From Promethearchaeota archaeon (lineage in GTDB: Archaea; Asgardarchaeota; Lokiarchaeia; Sigynarchaeales; SOKP01), in the NCBI GenBank assembly GCA_016839905.1, contig JAEOTJ010000381.1, positions 1-11,014 on the forward strand: a stretch of 11,014 bases of DNA, given 5' to 3'. Positions 7,855 to 11,014 of the stretch are shown here, in pieces. A program made the translations under genes and the position numbers. A model generated the notes under the pieces. It ran no database searches and was not told the origin of the DNA. It was given only the letters and a program-made list of their open reading frames with translations. Numbering within the stretch: the first letter of the stretch is position 1; each line of letters begins with the position of its first letter.

Positions 7855-7862
7855 TATAAAAA
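7855..7862 (+). promoter_or_regulatory. Putative TATA box of the membrane protein gene
   Basis: TATAAAAA is centred about 35 bp before the ATG at 7894, which would give a leader of roughly 5-10 nt. It lies only 8 bp from the helicase TATA box on the other strand. The 77-bp gap therefore probably holds two back-to-back promoters that compete for, or share, initiation factors. Confidence 0.4.
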
Positions 7863-7893
7863 TTTATTTATTAATGTGTTTTTTATTTAGAAA

Positions 7894-8769
7894 ATGAGTG
7901 AAGAAAATTATATCCCCTTAAGAAGTTTTATTACAGAGAATTTTTTAAGAGATTTAATCTTATTTTCATTCTTATTTGTATTATTTCTTTCTCAAGCATG
8001 GGAAAATTTTATTTTATTATTATTCCCGCTGATTACATACGGATTTTCTATATTTTTCAGGATGATTCATGTAAATAAATGGAAAACAGAATTTAATAAC
8101 ATCCCAGTCAGATATTATCCATTAGGAACAGAAAAAAAACACGCAAATCGTTTAAGTTTTTGTGCCCTTCTTCAATTAATTTTATTATTTTGGATAGGAG
8201 CAGAAAGCTTGTACCATCCTCAATTAATTGATGATTATACATTCTTTTTTATTACAATTTTTATTTTTTTATATACATTTGGCTTTTTTTGGATATTCAT
8301 CGATTCATGGAAATATACTAAAATTGAATTCGTATTCAATGAAATTGATTATAAAAACAAAAAATTATTTGATAGTTTTGAGAAGATTATTTCTTTCTTA
8401 AAAATTAAAAGTTTTAAAAAGATTATAATTATAATTATGTTGACATTTCTAATTTCAAATGGATTAAATGTATTTTTTTCCATAACAACTATAAATATTC
8501 CTTTCTTTTATTTTTCACATGAACTCCCTGGTACAGGAATAGAAAATTCAGATCCAATGTATCTTTCATATTTCATCTATTTTACTTTGATAATACCTCC
8601 AATTCTCTCTATTATCTTTTTTAAAATGTGTTATAGCCAAATTAATAATGTTAATATGGAAAAATTAAATAAAATTCTCAATCCCTTACCAGAACATTAT
8701 CAGAAAAAAGTTATTGAAAATTTGAAGGCATTAAATAAAAGATTTCAAGAAGAATTAGAATTAGAATAA
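7894..8769 (+). CDS. Unrecognised multi-pass membrane protein
   Basis: I do not recognise a family for this 291-residue protein. Hydrophobic segments suggest six membrane helices at about 19-34, 38-56, 86-105, 115-136, 174-197 and 222-243. A basic loop (about 138-173, many Lys) separates helices 4 and 5, and a short polar loop with LPGTGIE (211-217) lies between helices 5 and 6. The C-terminal tail (about 253-290) is charged and looks helical (MEKLNKIL...NLKALNKRFQEELELE), probably cytosolic and perhaps coiled-coil or protein-binding. Helices are rich in Phe and Ile, as expected at this base composition. There is no signal peptide, metal-binding cluster or catalytic motif that I can see. The stop codon directly abuts that of the first small GTPase gene on the other strand, with no bases between. 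A link to the GTPases is possible only by position; transporter, receptor and scaffold roles remain open. Confidence 0.75.
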   Translation: MSEENYIPLRSFITENFLRDLILFSFLFVLFLSQAWENFILLLFPLITYGFSIFFRMIHVNKWKTEFNNIPVRYYPLGTEKKHANRLSFCALLQLILLFWIGAESLYHPQLIDDYTFFFITIFIFLYTFGFFWIFIDSWKYTKIEFVFNEIDYKNKKLFDSFEKIISFLKIKSFKKIIIIIMLTFLISNGLNVFFSITTINIPFFYFSHELPGTGIENSDPMYLSYFIYFTLIIPPILSIIFFKMCYSQINNVNMEKLNKILNPLPEHYQKKVIENLKALNKRFQEELELE

Positions 8770-9315
8770 TTATATTCCTTTCTTTTTTATGATGGCATGA
8801 GTTAAAGTTTCAAAGATTTTTTTAATATTTTCACCTGATTTTGAAGATGTTTCAAAAAAGTAATCAATATTGTATTCTTTTTGAAATTCCTCTGCCTCAC
8901 TCCTCTCAACTTCTCTTCTATCACTCGCTAAATCTGACTTGCCACCTACCAATATAAAAACAGGTTCCGAAGAAATACCTGAAACAATTTCATACCACTC
9001 AGGTAAACTTAAAAAACTTGAAATTCGTGAAAGATCATAACAGAAAATACAACCATATGCACCCCTGCTATAATTCGGGAGAAAGAATCGAAAGCGTTTT
9101 TCTCCAGCAAAGTCCCATATTTGGAGTCTTACCAAGGTATTCTCATTGATTTGGACATCATAAGTTGATAAATCTGTTCCTATAGTAATTTTCATTGGTA
9201 CAAAATGCCCTGTAATTAATCTCTGAACCATTGTGGATTTCCCAACACCTCCATCACCTACAACAATAATCTTAAAATATATTGTTCGTTGCGTCATAGT
9301 ATTTTCTAATGACAT
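8770..9315 (-). CDS. Ras/Rab-like small GTPase, first of three tandem paralogues
   Basis: This single-domain GTPase of 181 residues comes from the first ATG. A start at Met7 (ATG at 9295-9297) would give 175 residues and line up exactly with its two paralogues (M-T-Q-R-T-I-Y-F-K beside M-A-Q-R-N-F-L-F-K), so Met7 may be the real start. Motifs numbered from the first ATG: P-loop GDGGVGKST (20-28), switch I TIGTD (44-48), switch II WDFAGEKRFR (67-76), G4 GGKSD (124-128), G5 ETSSK (155-159). The catalytic Gln61 position is Glu72, and the usual Asn of NKxD is Gly125. The C-terminus ends in KKKGI with no cysteine, so prenylation is not expected and membrane contact would need a partner. It should switch between GTP and GDP states. 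The effector is unknown. The stop abuts that of the convergent membrane protein gene. Confidence 0.93.
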   Translation of the reverse strand: MSLENTMTQRTIYFKIIVVGDGGVGKSTMVQRLITGHFVPMKITIGTDLSTYDVQINENTLVRLQIWDFAGEKRFRFFLPNYSRGAYGCIFCYDLSRISSFLSLPEWYEIVSGISSEPVFILVGGKSDLASDRREVERSEAEEFQKEYNIDYFFETSSKSGENIKKIFETLTHAIIKKKGI

Positions 9316-9340
9316 TTCTAATAATATTCTAATTAAATAG

Positions 9341-9350
9341 TAAATATATT
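9341..9350 (-). promoter_or_regulatory. Putative TATA box of the first small GTPase gene
   Basis: On the minus strand this reads AATATATTTA, centred about 30 bp upstream of the first ATG (9315) and 48 bp upstream of the second (9297). Transcription would start near 9319. This allows either a nearly leaderless start at the first ATG or a 20-nt leader for the second. Confidence 0.35.
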
Positions 9351-9400
9351 AGATTTTTTTAAACTTTAGTTTTGCAATAACCAATTATTATAAATTTAAG

Positions 9401-9418
9401 GATTCTAAAAAAAGAATT
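9401..9418 (-). terminator. Possible terminator of the second small GTPase gene
   Basis: On the minus strand, about 40 nt past the stop, ATTCT and AGAAT can form a 5-bp stem around a run of T residues. The U-tract rather than the weak stem would be the archaeal termination signal. Confidence 0.3.
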
Positions 9419-9454
9419 TAATAAAGAATGAGAAAAATATTTATATTTCAATCC

Positions 9455-9979
9455 TTATGTTTTCTTTTTTAAAATTTCACGGGTTAAAGCTTCAAAAATT
9501 ATTCTGTTATTTTCACCCGATTTTGATGAAGTTTCAAAAAAACCATTTAAGTTATATTCTTTTTGAAAATTTTCTGCCTCAATTGTCTTAACTTCTCGAC
9601 TTTCATTAGCTAAATCCAACTTACCACCTACCATTATTAAGACGGGATCTAAAGCATTCTTAGAAACAATATCATACCACTCTGGTAAATTTTGAAAACT
9701 TGAAATTCTCGTAATATCATAACATAGAAGGCAACCAGTAGCTCCACTGCTATATTTAGGAAGAAATGTACGAAAGCGTTTTTCACCTGCGAAGTCCCAT
9801 ATTTGAAGGGAAACTTCCAGATTTCCCTCAAGTTGGAAGGTATACATTTTCAAATCAGTTCCTATTGTAATTTTCATTGGAATAAACTTTCCAGTCACTA
9901 ATCTCTGGACCATGGTAGACTTCCCGACACCCCCATCGCCAACAATAATTACCTTAAAGAGGAATTTTTTTAGCTCCAT
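9455..9979 (-). CDS. Ras/Rab-like small GTPase, second of three tandem paralogues
   Basis: This 174-residue single-domain GTPase has P-loop GDGGVGKST (14-22), switch I PMKITIGTD (34-42, with Thr38 as the magnesium-sensing threonine), switch II WDFAGEKRFR (61-70), G4 GGKLD (118-122) and G5 ETSSK (149-153). Glu66 sits where Ras has Gln61, and Gly119 where Ras has Asn116. Lys120 and Asp122 of G4 are kept, so guanine specificity should hold. The tail LKKKT has no cysteine. By hand alignment it is about two-thirds identical to the third GTPase. The block for residues 31-46 around switch I is identical to that gene at the DNA level as well. The ATG at 9977-9979 is the only start compatible with the P-loop spacing of its paralogues. 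A 139-bp gap to the next gene downstream argues against tight cotranscription. Confidence 0.94.
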   Translation of the reverse strand: MELKKFLFKVIIVGDGGVGKSTMVQRLVTGKFIPMKITIGTDLKMYTFQLEGNLEVSLQIWDFAGEKRFRTFLPKYSSGATGCLLCYDITRISSFQNLPEWYDIVSKNALDPVLIMVGGKLDLANESREVKTIEAENFQKEYNLNGFFETSSKSGENNRIIFEALTREILKKKT

Positions 9980-10006
9980 TGTTTTTAAAATATTTTTTAA
10001 AGAGTA

Positions 10007-10015
10007 GTATTTAAG
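10007..10015 (-). promoter_or_regulatory. Putative TATA-like box of the second small GTPase gene
   Basis: The minus strand reads CTTAAATAC, centred about 32 bp upstream of the ATG at 9979, a spacing compatible with a near-leaderless mRNA. A closer A/T run (TTAAAAAATATTTTAA, 9985-10000) is an alternative but is too near the start codon. It is a weak match. Confidence 0.25.
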
Positions 10016-10141
10016 TAATTAATGTATTGATTTTTTTTAACTTTTTTTAATTAATTTATTATCTAATAACTCTTTTTCTTAATAATGTAATTTATTAAAT
10101 TACCAAGAGATTTATTCTTCTTTTCCTTCTAATCTAATATT

Positions 10142-10160
10142 TAAAAAAATCTTAAAAAAT
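10142..10160 (-). terminator. Putative U-tract terminator of the third small GTPase gene
   Basis: Starting about 12 nt after the stop on the minus strand come a T6 run (10159-10154) and then a T7 run (10149-10143), separated by AAGA. Tandem U-tracts without a hairpin are a normal archaeal termination signal. This separates the third GTPase transcript from the second gene, whose start is about 160 bp further downstream. Confidence 0.4.
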
Positions 10161-10171
10161 TTATTTAGATA

Positions 10172-10696
10172 TTAACTATTCTTTTCTAAAATAGCACGAG
10201 TTAAAGTTTCAAAGATTTTTTCATTATTTTCACCCGTTTTTGAAGAAGTTTCAAAGAAATAATCAATATTATGTTTATCTTTGAATTCCTCCACCTCATT
10301 TTTAGGAACAGCTCTTTTTTCCCCAGCTAGATCTGCTTTCCCCCCAACTAAGATATAAACTGGATCTGTAGCATTTTTACTAACGATTTCAAACCATTCA
10401 GTTAAATTCTTAAAACTAGAATATCGGGACATATCGTAACATAAAAGACACCCACTAGCACCACTGCTGTAATTCGGGAGAAATATCCGAAAGCGTTTTT
10501 CACCAGCGAAATCCCATATTTGAAGTGCTACTAGTGTATTATCATCAATTGGGATAGAATACATTTTCAAATCAGTTCCTATTGTAATTTTCATTGGAAT
10601 AAACTTCCCTGTAATTAACCTCTGAATCATTGTAGATTTCCCAACGCCCCCATCACCTACAACAACTATTTTAAAGAGGAAATTGCGCTGCGCCAT
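10172..10696 (-). CDS. Ras/Rab-like small GTPase, third of three tandem paralogues
   Basis: This 174-residue GTPase lines up with the second paralogue over its full length without gaps. Motifs: P-loop GDGGVGKST (14-22), switch I PMKITIGTD (34-42), switch II WDFAGEKRFR (61-70), G4 GGKAD (118-122), G5 ETSSK (149-153). Like its neighbours it has Glu66 for Gln61 and Gly119 for Asn116, and it ends LEKNS without a lipidation cysteine. The three proteins differ most in the strand before switch II (about 47-57) and in the helix after G4 (about 124-145). These are surface regions where partner choice may have diverged. The separate promoter and terminator suggest independent expression of each copy. 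An Asgard-type Ras/Rab/Arf superfamily member is certain; assignment to a eukaryotic family is not possible from this reading. Confidence 0.94.
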   Translation of the reverse strand: MAQRNFLFKIVVVGDGGVGKSTMIQRLITGKFIPMKITIGTDLKMYSIPIDDNTLVALQIWDFAGEKRFRIFLPNYSSGASGCLLCYDMSRYSSFKNLTEWFEIVSKNATDPVYILVGGKADLAGEKRAVPKNEVEEFKDKHNIDYFFETSSKTGENNEKIFETLTRAILEKNS

Positions 10697-10740
10697 TTTA
10701 TATGAAGATTAAAATAAAGATTGTTTTATTAATAATATTA

Positions 10741-10750
10741 TTATATAAAA
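10741..10750 (-). promoter_or_regulatory. Putative TATA box of the third small GTPase gene
   Basis: On the minus strand this reads TTTTATATAA, a good archaeal TATA match, about 50 bp upstream of the ATG at 10696. Transcription would start near 10720 with a leader of about 23 nt. No Shine-Dalgarno sequence is visible in that leader. Confidence 0.4.
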
Positions 10751-10764
10751 AAAAGATAGATTTC

Positions 10765-10777
10765 TATATATATATAT
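10765..10777. repeat. Short TA dinucleotide run
   Basis: Six TA units plus one T lie between the third GTPase promoter and the terminator of the gene at the window end. The run may simply reflect base composition, or it may be a second TATA-like element. Confidence 0.6.
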
Positions 10778-10789
10778 TAACAAAAACTC

Positions 10790-10800
10790 AAAAAAAAAAA
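10790..10800 (-). terminator. Poly-T terminator of the gene at the right edge
   Basis: An uninterrupted run of 11 A on the plus strand reads T11 on the minus strand, 32 nt after the stop codon of the partial gene ending at 10833. A long U-tract just past a stop is the standard archaeal terminator, and it lies upstream of the third GTPase promoter. Confidence 0.5.
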
Positions 10801-10832
10801 GAATTTCTTATTAAATACTACGAAATCAAAGA

Positions 10833-11014
10833 TTATTTATTAGACAAGATTAAATCCATGAATTTCTCATAATCATCTATATTCAGGAGATTATTCTCTA
10901 CTGCTTTTACGAATTTATGTTTTCTTTCAGCATTAGATTCTAGACTTCCCATGTTAACTTCGCCTTGTTCAGAGATCATTTTCGCCTTGACTGCATCCTT
11001 CCATAATTTTTCAC
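10833..11014 (-). CDS. C-terminal 59 residues of an unidentified protein, truncated by window edge
   Basis: The minus-strand frame is open from the window edge to TAA at 10833-10835 and encodes 59 residues starting EKLWKDAVKAKM and ending FMDLILSNK. The sequence is rich in Lys, Glu and Asn and looks helical. It resembles a real C-terminus in composition and is followed by a poly-T terminator. The frame was found by translating the edge of the window, where no start codon is available for a complete reading frame. I recognise no family. The part seen is too short for a function call, and whether it is cotranscribed with anything lies outside the window. Confidence 0.6.
   Translation of the reverse strand, partial: EKLWKDAVKAKMISEQGEVNMGSLESNAERKHKFVKAVENNLLNIDDYEKFMDLILSNK

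Noticed and set aside
9649..9831. Minus-strand open frame of 60 codons in a second frame of the second GTPase gene.
   Set aside because: It overlaps the switch II to G4 region in another frame and has no start signal.
9980..10171. Search for a small gene or RNA in the longest gap (192 bp).
   Set aside because: It holds only A/T runs, a weak promoter-like box and a U-tract terminator. No tRNA-like cloverleaf or open frame was seen.
1..11014. CRISPR arrays, insertion sequences, tRNA or rRNA genes.
   Set aside because: No regularly spaced repeats, transposase motifs, terminal inverted repeats or conserved RNA sequences were seen on either strand.

Overview
The window looks like a piece of an Asgard archaeon genome, most likely Lokiarchaeia-like. 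The DNA is very AT-rich, roughly 30% G+C by eye. It carries three Ras/Rab-type small GTPase genes and a longin/roadblock-like fragment, together with archaeal-type metabolic and repair genes. Upstream regions have TATA-like boxes at spacings that suggest leaderless or short-leader mRNAs. No rRNA or ribosomal protein gene is present, so the lineage is inferred from gene content only.

Layout: positions 1-396 hold the 3' part of a longin/roadblock-like gene (+). It converges with ridA (423-800, -), a reactive enamine/imine deaminase. A 112-bp divergent promoter region separates ridA from a GT5 glycogen synthase-like gene (913-2703, +), which is larger than usual for archaea. That gene converges on a cobalamin-binding-domain radical SAM gene (2819-4279, -). 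A divergent promoter region leads to an MFS/GPH-type transporter whose true coding region starts near 4398, upstream of the first ATG and apparently at an ATA codon behind a good Shine-Dalgarno sequence. The transporter ends 2 bp from an oppositely oriented XPD-like iron-sulfur helicase (5819-7816, -). A 77-bp divergent promoter separates the helicase from an unrecognised six-helix membrane protein (7894-8769, +). The last third holds three tandem minus-strand small GTPase genes (8770-9315, 9455-9979, 10172-10696), each with its own probable promoter. The window closes with the C-terminal 59 codons of an unidentified minus-strand gene (10833-11014).

The genes mostly alternate in orientation and do not form one operon or one obvious pathway. 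The metabolic genes look like independent housekeeping or accessory functions. The three GTPases are the most coherent unit. They share two departures from the Ras/Rab consensus (Glu at the Gln61 position, Gly at the Asn116 position) and have no lipidation cysteine. They therefore look like one lineage-specific subfamily that expanded locally. No CRISPR array, insertion sequence, tRNA or rRNA was seen, and no gap between genes exceeds about 200 bp.
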